Shown here: piece after piece, positions 22,224 to 33,251 of the stretch | How positions within the stretch are numbered: the stretch's first letter is position 1 | How the letters are laid out: every line of letters begins with the position of its first letter | Source of the DNA: Polytrichum commune | Taxonomy: Eukaryota > Streptophyta > Polytrichopsida > Polytrichales > Polytrichaceae | Length of the DNA: 64,000 nucleotides | Reading direction: 5' to 3' | Assembly (NCBI GenBank): GCA_950295325.1 | Contig: OX485805.1 | Coordinates: 868,501-932,500 of the forward strand | Position numbers and translations under genes: made by a program | The notes under the pieces: model-generated | What the model was told of the DNA's origin: nothing | Databases searched by the model: none | What the model saw: the letters and a program-made list of their open reading frames with translations, nothing else

Positions 22224-24892
22224 TAGTCATCACCTTGCTAACGTAAGGAGAACCCCTTGTAAACTAACTGAAAGGCATACATTGGTGTTCAAATAGGGCA
22301 AGTTGTGTGACATCTACCGTGAGTAATATTATTGACATTGACGTATAGCCCTATAAATTATATTCTAAGTCAAAAATCCCTAAATAAGGGTCCCATAACT
22401 AAATTTCATTTCATGGGATCCATTGGAAATGCATTAACATCAAACTAGTGAGAGGCATAATTTCATTGCATTCTCCACATTTTGGTAGGTGTCATGAATT
22501 GAAATCTTTGTTCACAATGCTTCACAAAGTGCCCATGTCCTTTTTGGGAAGAAGGGAGCTTCGTAGTGAGATTTCAATGGCTACATTTGTGGGTGTGGTG
22601 GGGTTTTCATGGCCAACTTCGACATTGCAACACCTTTGTCCCCCCTAAAAACTCATAAGTGAGATCTTATTTGAAAGCTCTCATCTCGGGCTAAGGCGGT
22701 TGTGTGCCTTAAGCGATTGCTTGTCTTATGTGGTGCCCTATTTTTGGGTTTGAGTGGGAAACAAAACCAATTTCAACAATTTCGCTTACATGTACAACAT
22801 GATAGGCATTCATTGGAGATTTATTTGATCCGCATATAACCTTTAAATTAAAAAAACACAATCTTGGTGGGTGAGGCACCGTGACAATCATGGTGTTAAG
22901 ATTTAGTTCAAGGGGCCAATGAAGTGCGTGAACAAAGGTGATAGATGCCCTTTCACTTGTAGTGAACACATAGGCCCTCCCAATTGAACCTAGAATGTTT
23001 GTTGTGTGTTGAGAGGGATGTTGAATACATCATCCAATCTCATCTTGACACATGTCCTCTTGGTGGTGGTTCTTTACCACAAGCCTTGCCATCACACTGT
23101 AGTTCTCTAGCAGCTTAGGTACCTTTCTGCCTAATAATTAATTAAAGTGCGAAAGTAAGTTAGGCAACCCAAAATCTAATATTCTAAAATTGGGTAGATT
23201 AAAAAAAGAGTAAGTTAGACATTCATCCAAGTCATTTCTATAATTCATGGATGGTTTTAATAATTTTATCTAGGGCAACTACGATTAACCTAAACACTTC
23301 CCTTCACCAACATTCCTTACCCTAAAGTTTGTCTTTTATGGTAGTGTGTCAGCATGACTTGTGGAACAATTTCGTGCTTGTATTTGTTTTAAGAGCGTGA
23401 GTGAGATTGATGTTGCGTGAAGACACTGTTGAGGTTATTTAATGCTACTTTGTTGGATTCTAGTGAATGTCACTTGCATTATTGTGATTTTAGACACTCT
23501 TTGAATGTTATTCCTTTTTTGGGGGGACACTCAACAAAATTAATTCCCAAAAATTTAAGCACCTTCAAAATTTATTATTTTTTGCCCAAATTGCTAGAGA
23601 ACTATGGTATGCGACTTGACAAATATAAGTGTTCGATTGAAAGAGTGGACACATAAGGCCCATATACCTAAGACCGACAAAAAAAAAGGGTTTTGTAAGC
23701 CTTTGAAGCGCACACATTCATCCAATACAAAACCTAACCGCTAGAAAGTGTACTAACATACTTACATGTGATTGCTGCCACTGGCAAGGTTATGTGTTGT
23801 TTGCAATGCCGGTTGTCTCAATGTATTGAAAGAGTTAAAGTAGAAAATGAAATGGGACTCCTTATGTATAGGCTAGGGCGAACCAACCTGTACACTGGTT
23901 TTTTGGGGGCAAGGGTTTAGGCATCCAACAAGGAACAAGTGTATGGGTTGGTTTGCCCAAATCCTACGTATAGTCATTCAATGATTCATGGCTTTTGAAG
24001 TTTGACTATTGATAACTATTATAAGTGACTCCAATTGTAGAATCGTTGGGAGCAGTCTTCTGGATTCACATTTGCCAGCCTTTCGACACCATCTACGCGA
24101 AAATTCAATGGTAGAGCACAACTCCGATATTTGGATTAGAACTTCGTGTGAACCTATGAATAGGAAGAACATGCTAAGGTAGATGGGCCTTAAGTGGCTT
24201 GTTTTCTTAATAGGACCCCTACATTTGATTGATTTGTAGTTTGGTGAGGATCAAAGATCAAAACATCATAAAGACACATGTTTGAATGAGATTGGACGAC
24301 ATCTTCAAATACTACCCAGCTAGTAACCACTCTACACTCAATAGTGAAGACGATTGGGAAGACCTATGTATCTAGTTAAAAAACCAACAGAGTTGCATTT
24401 CCGATTACCAAAACTGAATCAAGGGAGGTCCAATTTTCAATCCAGTCTTGCGGATATTTCATCATAGATTTATTAATGCAACACAAGTTTTTCTGCTTGG
24501 TGTAATTCTACTTGGTAAGAGTTGGAGAACATGAAAAACATACCAAATAACACATGCATACCTTATTGTTTACAGATGAATTAGTTTGTCTTCCCAACTT
24601 ACCGATTCCAAATCAAAAGTCTAAAGAATCAACCGGAACATATTTTTAGAAATTTATATTTGAGGTAAAAACAAAAACAAAAAAGAATGAGTGAATTATT
24701 CCAATGAATGACCAATTGATGGTGAAGGAGTAAGGATAGTGACCGAGTTCGTTCAAATTTCTCCGCATTTGCTGTCTTGAGGCTTCTCCCGATGCTGGCC
24801 ATGAGACGAGGAGATTGACTTTCCCATCATTTTAGAGAAATCTATGGAATGTACCTTAAATATCTAAAGAAAGACTGAAAGATCACAACATG
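22224..24892. other. AT-rich intergenic DNA with interspersed repeat
   Basis: The segment 24,170-24,370 (CTTAAGTGGCTTGTTTTCTTAA..., GGTGAGGATCAAAG, ATTGGGAAGACCTATGTATC) recurs at 61,230-61,410 on the plus strand and at about 41,210-41,395 on the minus strand. No gene recognised. Confidence 0.5.
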
Positions 24893-24895
24893 TAA

Positions 24896-25317
24896 GGTAT
24901 AGAAATACCATAACCTGTTAACCACTCTAGCCATGCACTAGACTGCCGTCATAATGGCGAAGTGCCATTTTAAAAACCAATCATGGCTCGGCAACAACTT
25001 CAATGCCTGTACATTTAGTGTAGCCAATGGGAGTCAAGTGTTAATGTACTCATGAGGTAACCACTTTAGAAGATGTTATGTATGGAAATGCGGATTACTG
25101 TGTTCGGTGTAGGAAGAATCTTGTGAACGAGTAGGGGGTTGGACAACTTTCCACTTTGAAAAATTGTAGCATTTTTTTGTATAGGGCTGAAAAATATGAA
25201 ACAACTTGCATTCTTCATGAATCCTTCTCGTCTATCTTGGAAAATTATCTCATGATTGTCAGACCAAATCTTCAATGCGAAATCACGTTATTTTCACGGG
25301 TTATGGTATTTCTACCT
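24896..25317. mobile_element. Nested TIR element, about 422 bp, TAA flanks
   Basis: The left end GGTATAGAAATACCATAACC is inverted at the right as GGTTATGGTATTTCTACC. Flanks are TAA (24,893-24,895; 25,318-25,320). It interrupts a repeat whose uninterrupted form is seen, reverse-complemented, at about 34,490-34,650: the host sequence reads GATCACAACATGTAA before it and TCGGTTGGACTTGGAAA after it. Superfamily inferred as Harbinger-like from the 3-bp TAA. Confidence 0.6.
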
Positions 25318-25342
25318 TAATCGGTTGGACTTGGAAACACTA

Positions 25343-25713
25343 CACTAAATATGATATTTAGTGTTATCTGGTATTTTATGTCACTATGGTAGCTTTTTGG
25401 ATGACACTACTTATGAACAGTGAACAAATACTATCATAGATGGTGGATGAGTTCATCCATTGGCCAAAACCCTACCTTCTCTTGTCAGCAACTTTGTGAT
25501 GAATATTGTCATGGGTAATTGAAATTTGGAAGAAAGTCACATAGTAAGTGACAACGATTGCAACACTGTAAATCTTTAATCCCCCAAGAAATTTACAAGG
25601 AATGACAATTAATGTTGGGTTAACATTTAGTGCTGTTGGCACTACACTCACAGTTTACAGTCAGTATTGAGCAAGACAATTAGAGTTGGTGACATTAATT
25701 ATCATATTTAGTG
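25343..25713. mobile_element. Family-1 related MITE, about 371 bp
   Basis: Ends CACTAAATAT/ATATTTAGTG on the left and CATATTTAGTG on the right. The inner sequence is shared with 21,838-22,223. It lies 23 bases from the right flank of the nested element above, so three repeats are stacked here. Confidence 0.7.
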
Positions 25714-26210
25714 TAGGTTTGTTGAGCGATTATGCCCAAAAATCTCCTGGGACACTGGTTCCCCTTCGTCAGCTTTGACTGACTCTTGCAGAATTTGTGG
25801 TGAAGACGAAGTGCCGCATTCAAAGTGAAGCATGCCCCTCGGCTACTGCAAGGCCCCACCATTTTTCAAAGAGAGAATGGTCTTAAATTTGAAGTTGCAA
25901 TTTGGCGATCAAAACACAAATCAAGGCAGCATGAGAACTCGACAAGTGTTCGGCAATGGTCATGCTTGGACTCCAATCACCTGGCAAAGCATCGATTCAA
26001 AAGAGTCCAGTGTCAAACCGAAACCTGAAAGCAGGGCATAAAATTGACACCCTGGGGGGTGTATTTTGCTTCCTAGAGTGTCCTAGGACACCCAAATCTC
26101 AAACAGGGTGTCCCCGAGGACACCCAAAAATCCTACAAGGGTGTCCTTTTTACACCCAAAAAAAATTCAGGGTGTCCCCTGTACTTGTAGGGCCTATCAG
26201 CGTATATGTT

Positions 26211-26360
26211 TGACAAAGTTTTTGCAAGTTTTTCTTTTTTGACACGCAAAAACTTGCACAAAAAAAAAATGAAAGTCAATTGACACGCACATTCTAGAAA
26301 TTGACACGTACTGTGACTTGTGAAGAAAAAAATCACACGTCAATTGACACACTAGAAATA
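26211..26360. repeat. Second copy of the 155-bp inverted-repeat block
   Basis: Nearly identical to 8,655-8,815, with the same inverted repeat (TGCAAGTTTTT / AAAAACTTGCA) and GTCAATTGAC motifs. The 21 bases just at its left edge, ATATGTTTGACAAAGTTTTTG cut one base short, also occur at about 452-472 in front of the LINE frame. Confidence 0.65.
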
Positions 26361-26364
26361 TGAG

Positions 26365-26994
26365 GAGTTTGGTGCGGATACCGAATTTGTGGCATAATTT
26401 TTGGACATTTCTAGAGGTGGTGAGATCCATTTTCAAGACTCTACAGGAGTGGTGCATTCACATATATTGCATTATGCACCATTGCCTCATGCAATTGAGT
26501 TTGGTGGTGATGGTACCCTCCATGGGTGCAAGGTGATTGCACAGGCCTATGTGGTTAAGGTGATAGAATCATTGCAGCAACGATTTCCTGATTTGAAGCT
26601 CTTCAATGCATCTAAGCTATTTAGCCCTGTCTGTTTTTCAACAGACTTGACACTTCTTCATCGAAATGCTTGTTTATGGCTTCAGAGTTTCATTGACCAC
26701 TTCTGCACTAATGGAGGGAATCTTTTTGATGAGCGTGGTTTAAAATCAGAGCTTCGAGGTTTTTTGGATACACTTCATATTTCATGTGGTGGTCTTAAAA
26801 TGCACCAAGCTTGGATGGTTTATTCTTCCAATTTGGACTATGTTGGAAGATATCCTCATATGACAAAGTTGTGGCAAGCTGTTCTTGTAATTCATGCTAG
26901 TACAACTTCTTGTGAGAGAGGATTTTCTACTCAAAATCATATTAAATCTACTTTACGGTCTCGGGGGGGGGGGGGTAGTCATTGGTTGGAGTAG
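26365..26994 (+). pseudogene. hAT transposase C-terminal fragment
   Basis: Open from about 26,401 and readable slightly upstream, past a TAA near 26,396. It gives QQRFPDLKLFNASKLFSP, LWQAVLVIHAS and CERGFSTQNHIKSTLRS, the conserved part of the hAT C-terminal dimerisation region. It is cut at a run of 13 G (26,963-26,975) before the usual L-x-x-LDALMRVSL block. Related to, but clearly diverged from, the copies at 9.2 and 55.3 kb. The BED finger and most of the RNase H-like catalytic core are missing, so it could not act alone. Confidence 0.8.
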
Positions 26995-27651
26995 CAATAT
27001 ACGTGCGAACAAATGATAGGGTATTTTAAAAACATGGGGGCAAAAAATTATAAATGGACTTAAGAGTAATATAGGGTATCAAAAATGACATTGGACATCT
27101 TTAAAGTACTATAGGGTATGGAATAATAAGTAATTTGGAAATATAAGTAATGCATGCTATTTTTCTATTAACCTAAAGTAGAAATTTACATAATGATAGC
27201 ATGTGAAAAAAAGAAGAGAATTGAAAGTAATACCCCCCTATAAAATAGTGGTTGTTCACACCTATATCCTTAACTTTTTAACACACTACCCCCCCCCCCC
27301 CCCCCCCCGAGTTTACGGTGTAGTTTGGTATTAGAGACTTTGGAAGCACAAATGAGAGTTGCAATGGCAAAAATCCCCATAGAGGCCATTGACTTTGAAC
27401 AAGTATGGGTAAAGTGGTGTGCTATGAAAGGCCGCCGCTTATAGGTTTGATTTGCATTGCAAGTTATGATATGTAGTGATATGTAGTGATTTTTAATTGA
27501 AATTTTGAAATGATATTATATATTTTTCAAAATTGTACCTATTTTGACAAAAAAAATTTTTTAAGAGAAATTTATGAGGACACCCAAAAATTGGAGCAGG
27601 GTGTCCCCTGGAAATTTGGCTAGGGTGTCAAATTTATGGCCTGCCTGAAAG

Positions 27652-28817
27652 ATTCACAGCTAAGGTGCTACATTTAGCTACGATAAATTGAGCCTTTTGA
27701 TGTTCAAAATGAAACATGAGTTTACCAGATATATTGTAATGCATACTGACTACATTTAGAAGACTCTAACTCAAAGCAGACATGGAGGTCAATACAAGGA
27801 TGAGGACAAGGATGCGGTTGGAAAAAATCCAATGTCACACACAGACATAGATAAAATTTGACACGAATTTTTTGCACACAAGAATGATGAAAGAGACTTC
27901 CACATCCACTATATAGAGTGTCCGACATTACAATGAGATCCTGACCTCAGTCAGTTGGACCGACAACACACATTTAGTAGCTGACTATGCACCACACTGA
28001 CATTCTGCTTGCATGCTGATTGTACACTAATTGATGACTTTCTTAGTGTAAGTATTTATAGTTTATGTAATGAGTCTAAATCAGGCGTATATACTTCGGA
28101 TGAGGCATACTCTGAGACTTACATTTTGCTCTTCCTACCCCGGAACTACTATAAAGTGACTCTGAATATGATCAGTCACATATCAAATTTCGCGGTCCTC
28201 GCTTCAAGATGAGTGCTGTCCTCAACCATTCTTTTATCATACATGGGTCATACAAGCGGCCCCTCAGCGCATCAATAGGTAACTAGTGAGAAATCATTGC
28301 AACAGCGCTGGCTCAACACGTGCAGAAGTTAGCTTTCTTGGTCCTTTTGGGCATGGTGGCCGGGCAATCGATTCCTGAGTTTCACAAGGAAGCTCTCCTT
28401 GTGATGGGGTTTCTCTGGAGCTGCACATAGATGCCACATGAACTTGTAAAATACACACTTGATGAAAGGGCACTACATTTGATTCATTACATGTGACAAC
28501 ATCAACATTGAGCACTGATCATCTTTGGACTACATCTGACCTCCATTGGCATATGGTTTTTAAAAGAATTGCTATAGATAAACAGTATGGGGCTATCGCC
28601 AGATATGGTAGAAGCTGTGAGGTTCTTCTTCTTAAGAAGATAGAAACAATCATAGTCCAAGTCCTGTAATACAAATTGAAATGAGTAGTGGACATGTATA
28701 CTATAAGAAACACAATAACAACATGCCCGGAGAGTTCATTGGACGGAAATTAGAAACAACCTGAGAAAAAAAATATAGGGTGCAGACAATGTATGGTACA
28801 TTCTACTTAGATTACTA
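27652..28817. other. Intergenic DNA, no gene supported
   Basis: Minus-strand frames of 64-73 codons (for example 28,294-28,515) could be exons of the repeat-protein gene to the right, but I see no acceptor or frame that proves it. Confidence 0.35.
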
Positions 28818-29215
28818 CACTACATATACCAATTAGTGAGTGTGGGAAATTGATGAGGGTGGGAAAGTGGTGAGTAAATTCCTCTATGTTGTGAATTAGT
28901 GCCACCAAAAGATCTAGGAAATGTTGTTTCATCTGATCTCGGAAACTTGGCACTATTCACTAAATTTCCGGCACTTGGCAATAATCACTAAAAGTATTGG
29001 CACTTGACACTATTCATTGACAAGCATGGGGCACGCACTCATCACAAGCACGCACTAATTTTCTTGAAATATATGGTAAATGAGCATAGAATTTACCGTC
29101 TTCATGAACTTAGTGTCACTCAGTAGCAACTTCAGCCCTGAGTAACTTTGAGAATTGGCTAGATTGTGCATGTGACTTGACTTAATACCACCCTCACTGG
29201 TTGGTATATTTAGTG
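28818..29215. mobile_element. CACTA-ended MITE, 398 bp
   Basis: Left CACTACATATACCAATTAGT and right, read inward, CACTAAATATACCAACCAGT, each followed by GAGTGTGG/GAGGGTGG: imperfect TIRs of about 28 bases. Internal GGCACTTG/CACTATTCACT motifs repeat. No clear target duplication. If the neighbouring gene extends downstream, this lies in its intron or 3' region. Confidence 0.55.
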
Positions 29216-29361
29216 CACTACACAATGTGGGGAAAACAAATCAGATTTTCATAATCAATATAGGGTCATGTATAAAAACTTAGTTAGAAATTTATGCGTT
29301 CGTAGGGTGTTAAGAGATGCTTCAAAGACCAATTCATTCTAAATTAAGGCCACTTAAATTC

Positions 29362-30501
29362 CTAAATCGTGACATAATAGATGTACTCCGCGGAACAAAA
29401 TGTCATAGAAGACTTACTTGGCGGATTTGGAGCTTCCATGGATTCCGTGCCAGTTGAAGAAGGTGGCTGGTACACTTCCTGAGTTCCAGTTGCTGGCTCT
29501 GAGGTGTCCAGAGTTGAGCCTTCGTTCTTGATTTCAGGAGTTTTCACCTTCGTCTCGTCCAAGAATGAGCTCCCTTCTTCAGTGGCCTCAGGACTCTCCG
29601 AAGGCCTTGATTCATTGATTTTACTTCCCTCTTCCTCTTTGGCGTCTTCCAACGTAACCGCTTTTGATCCTTCTGGCTCTGGAGTCTTGATTTTCGTCTT
29701 GTCTAAGAACGTACTATTGTATCCCTCCTCTGTCTCCTCAGGCTCAAACGGAACTCCACGATCGAGGGCAGATCCCTCGAAATTGTAGTCCCCTTTCCTC
29801 GTTTCGGCACCCTCGGTGTTCTCTAAAGTCAATGCACTATCGTTCTCTGGCTCTGGAGTTTTGATTTTCGTCTTGTCTAAGAACGTGCTATTGTATCCCT
29901 CCTCTGTCTCGTTTGGCTCATATGGAACTCCGCGGTAAAGGGCAGATCCTTCAAAGTTGTAATCACCTTTCCTCGTCTCATCTCCTTCTGTGTTCTCCAA
30001 AGTTAACGCACTTTCTTCAGCCGGCTCGGGAGTTTCAATCTTGGTCTTGTCCAAGAATGTGCTGGCGTAGCCCTCCTCTGTCTCCTGTGGCTCATATGGT
30101 ACTCCGCGATCCAAAGCAGATCCTTCGAAGTTGTAGTCTCCTTTCCTTGTTTCAGCGCCCTCGGTGTTCTCCAATGTCAGTGCACTTTCATTCTTTGACT
30201 CTGGAGTTTTGATTTTAGTTTTGTCTAAGAATGTGCTGCCATACCCCTCGTCCGTTTCCTTAGGCTCATACGGAACATCGCGCTCAAGAGCTGACCCCTC
30301 GAAATTGTAGTCAGCTGTCCTCAATTCAGATCCCTCGGTGTTGTCTAGCGTCAGCGCACTGTCATCAGTTGGCTCTGGGGTCTTGATCTTTGTCTTGTCT
30401 AAGAATGTGCTGGCATATCCCTCCTCTGTCTCCCTCGGCTCATACGGCACACCGCGATCGAGTCCAGAACCTTGGAAATTGAAGTCGCCATCTCGTGCCA
30501 T
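29362..30501 (-). CDS. Hydrophilic repeat protein, five 58-residue repeats (LEA-like character, function unknown)
   Basis: ATG at 30,501 (MARDGDFNF); an upstream TTG start is not credible in a plant. The protein is about 379 residues: five tandem repeats of 58 residues (174 bp) with the core DYNFEGSALDRGVPYEP, EEGY-STFLDKTKIKTPE and SALTLENTEG, then a degenerate sixth copy (SSFLDETKVKTPE) and a Ser/Pro/Glu-rich tail. It is very rich in Glu, Thr, Ser and Lys, lacks Cys in the repeats, and has no signal peptide or membrane segment, so it is probably disordered and cytosolic or nuclear. A strong donor (AA/GTAAGT) at 29,418/29,417 suggests that the last residues before the stop at 29,362 may be intronic and that the gene continues downstream. 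The upstream promoter has a TATA box and an ABRE-like site, which suggests stress or ABA control. I do not recognise the family; LEA-like is a description, not an assignment. Confidence 0.75.
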   Translation of the reverse strand: MARDGDFNFQGSGLDRGVPYEPRETEEGYASTFLDKTKIKTPEPTDDSALTLDNTEGSELRTADYNFEGSALERDVPYEPKETDEGYGSTFLDKTKIKTPESKNESALTLENTEGAETRKGDYNFEGSALDRGVPYEPQETEEGYASTFLDKTKIETPEPAEESALTLENTEGDETRKGDYNFEGSALYRGVPYEPNETEEGYNSTFLDKTKIKTPEPENDSALTLENTEGAETRKGDYNFEGSALDRGVPFEPEETEEGYNSTFLDKTKIKTPEPEGSKAVTLEDAKEEEGSKINESRPSESPEATEEGSSFLDETKVKTPEIKNEGSTLDTSEPATGTQEVYQPPSSTGTESMEAPNPPSKSSMTFCSAEYIYYVTI

Positions 30502-30899
30502 TGAACTGTCGGTCACACTATTCAAAAATCAGTTTGCCAGTCGATACAGCCCCGAAGCTTAACACTCCCGATGTTAGTCGACACAGCACTGAGCAGAATC
30601 TCAAATTATAGCTCGTTGAGACAACTTAACGCTAAACTTTCTGGAATCGGAGCTGCACATTTATGAACCAGAGCCAATGAACTAGCATTGTTTGTTTAGG
30701 AAATAAAGATTCGGCATAGCAAAGATTAAAACATTGCATTCCAATCATCCACAAATTGGCCTCTGATACTAAAAGAGCTGCATTAGAAATGCAAATTTGG
30801 CAAGCAGGCTGATGGCTTATTGACACAATCTACGAAGCTTTGCATAAAATAATTGAGCTTCATAGAATATTATCAATGAATGATTTATTTCAGTTTATT

Positions 30900-32160
30900 T
30901 GACAACAACTATACAGATATGCGTACACTTCGCTCCCTCACCTTTTTCTTAACGACAAATAAACAGAATTACATATAATGTCCTTTCGCCTTTGATCAGC
31001 CGAAGAAGAGACGATAAAACGAGATGCCACACAAAGTGGTATGAATTTTGACCTAAGTAGAGCTGTACCTAAGTAGAGCTGAGAAAGAGATAAAATTTCG
31101 GTCAAGCAGAATATAAGAGAGTCGCTTTCTTCTCTACAACTAAAGAGAATTGCACACGCTCTGTTCCTTCACCCTCCTTAATCAGAACCATACTTATTCA
31201 AAAAGTACTCTGAACTTCATGCTCCGATATCGCAAGAGGTGGGATAGAAATATAAGCTTTGATGGAATAGGACTTCGGCGAAAGAAGCGATCGAAGAATT
31301 CTTTCTTATGAGCAAGATATCCACACAATTTTGCACACAATTTCTTCCTCGCCAATTTCGACTGTCGCAAATTCCTCGAGACATTAGACTCCAATCCTAA
31401 GACAGCTGCGGTAGGACAGTCAAGCAGCGATTGAAGACTGAAATTATGTTACTATATGTCAAAGATTCGCACACACTATTCCCTCACCTTATTCAGTCGA
31501 AGCAGTAGCCAAACACTGAAGTCCGTCTCAGCGAGCTCTAAGACCTCAAATCTTAAGATAGCAGCTAAAGAAAGAGTATCGTCTTCTCAACAACAGCTAG
31601 ACATTTTTGCACATGGGTATTTCCCATCACCCCGTTCAGTCGATGTAGAGCCAATGCACCCCACCCCCCCCCCCCCCCCCTTCGCAAAAAGAATTTAAGT
31701 CTTGACCTCCTACTTTAAAGGTGTTGACAGAGATACAAATCTGGCAAACCAGAATTTGAAAGAGAGCATTCTTCTCAACACCTACACAACGTAAACACAG
31801 TATGTTGCCTCACCTTGTTCACCCGATACAGAGGCAATGAACTGAAATCCGTTACAGAGAGCTCTAACCTTTGATCCCCAATCCTAACAGAGCTGTAACA
31901 AAAAATAGCAAGTCCGCAAAGCCCCTATCTAAAGACTGCCGTTTCCTCAACAACAACTACACAATTTTGCACACAATGTTGTTACCTCACAATTTTTTTC
32001 AGCGAAATTTCTGCAGATGGAATTCAAACTCTTGCCCTACGACGTTTAGAAGGGTTGACAGAGATTAAAAATCTGGTAGAACAGGATCAATTGAAGGAGT
32101 GTTTTTTCTCAACATCAGAGTTAGTCCCTCCTCACCTTGAAATTCAGGTGTCAGAGAACC
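30900..32160 (-). repeat. Diverged tandem repeats in the 5' leader region, each with a splice-donor-like motif
   Basis: Segments near 30,940, 31,165, 31,490, 31,640, 31,810, 31,985 and 32,135 resemble each other: CCTCACC, then a TTCAG/TTGTTCA stretch, CGATACAGAGGCAATGAACTG-type sequence, GAGCTCTAA and TCTCAACAACA..ACACAATTTTGCACA. On the minus strand several read AAG/GTGAGG, a good donor site. They lie between the predicted start site and the ATG of the repeat-protein gene, so they look like duplicated leader-exon/intron units. A C17 run at 31,664-31,680 interrupts one. Confidence 0.45.
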
Positions 32161-32320
32161 AAGTGAACTGACGATCTTCACAGATTTCTCCAAAACTTCT
32201 CCGAATTCTTCACAATTTCGCAACAGTGACAGGAGTAGCGAATTGGCGAAGTAGCAAGTTTCCGTAAGATGGTTGAGCTTTCTTGTCCAGCAGAGTGGGA
32301 AGCCGGGCCAAGTGGCGGCC

Positions 32321-32328
32321 CTTTATAG
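32321..32328 (-). promoter_or_regulatory. TATA box (CTATAAAG on minus strand)
   Basis: CTATAAAG in a locally GC-rich region, about 1.8 kb upstream of the ATG at 30,501. It would place transcription start near 32,295, followed by a long leader that must contain an intron. Confidence 0.5.
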
Positions 32329-32376
32329 AGGCCGTGCCACAGTGGTGATATTGCCTCCCGCTTGCCAGGATGGAGT

Positions 32377-32385
32377 GCCACGTCA
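32377..32385 (-). promoter_or_regulatory. ABRE/G-box-like site (TGACGTGGC)
   Basis: Minus strand TGACGTGGC holds the ACGTGGC core bound by bZIP factors of the ABA response. It sits about 50 bases upstream of the TATA box. A second CGTG-containing motif is on the plus strand near 32,420. Spacing fits a functional promoter element; activity is inferred. Confidence 0.45.
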
Positions 32386-32399
32386 TCCACCTTGCTGGA

Positions 32400-33251
32400 G
32401 AAGTGGCCACCTGGCAGGGGCGTGTCGTTCAGGGCCAGTGGGGAGGCAGAATCTGAGGCCTTTTGGACTTCTTGCAGCACCTTCGTTCCATACGGGTCCT
32501 AAGGTGCATCCAAATGTATCCAGGTGGTACATAGTGGTGGTTTTAGGTTTAATGATGGTTTTGGGTATATGTACCCTATAGTGTGAGGTGAATGGCACTT
32601 GGGAGTCACAGGTGATTACTCATAGAGTACGTTGCATTTCAATTTTACTAGTTTCGGAATGTAGTTTCCACGCGAGATTCAAGAAGATTGATTCAAGAAG
32701 ATATCCACACAATTTTCCACACAATTTTAAATTTTGGAGTTTTTTTTTTTTTTTTTTTTTCCTTATAGAAACTCCTTGATGGTTTCAAGGTAGAACTTAC
32801 ATGTGAACAACTTCTTCTTTTTAATTAAATTCCTTCTATGATATGGCATAAAACTTGGGAAACAACACCTTGGAAATTACATGAGATATGAACCTATATC
32901 ACAAGATTGAGGCAGCCCTTTGAACAAACTTATTCGTGAATGTTCAAATTAAGAGTAGGTACTAAAGTATATACACACATGAAGGCCGATGTGAAAGCCG
33001 AACACATTACCAACTTCCTGTTTTATCCACAACCTCAAAAAATCCAATTCTGTTTCACCAAAGGGGCGAGAAATCATGTGAACATTCATCTTGCTGCTCT
33101 GAACTACCAAATTACACTGAACTAAACACACTACTCTAGACTTTACAAGAATTGGTTTAGGATCAAGGATCTGAAATTAAAGAGACCTGTGGCAAAATGG
33201 AGAATGTCTGGAGCCTGACCTTGTATTCACCTAAAAGATATGCAACTTGTT
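32400..33251. other. Spacer between two minus-strand genes
   Basis: No coding feature supported. A T run of about 21 lies at 32,740-32,760. It contains the distal promoter of the repeat-protein gene and the 3' end of the upstream gene. Confidence 0.4.

Larger units (their letters stand above)
26032..27643 (+). mobile_element. hAT transposon, 1.6 kb, 8-bp target duplication
   Basis: The TIRs start CAGGGCATAAAATTGACACC on the left and CAGGCCATAAATTTGACACC when read inward from the right. The flanks are a perfect 8-bp direct repeat CCTGAAAG at 26,024-26,031 and 27,644-27,651, the hallmark of hAT insertion. Subterminal GGGTGTCC/GGACACCC motifs are repeated several times at both ends, a typical transposase-binding arrangement. 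Inside lie the 155-bp block shared with 8.65 kb, a transposase C-terminal fragment, a G13 run and a C20 run. The element lacks the N-terminal transposase region and is probably non-autonomous. Confidence 0.88.
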
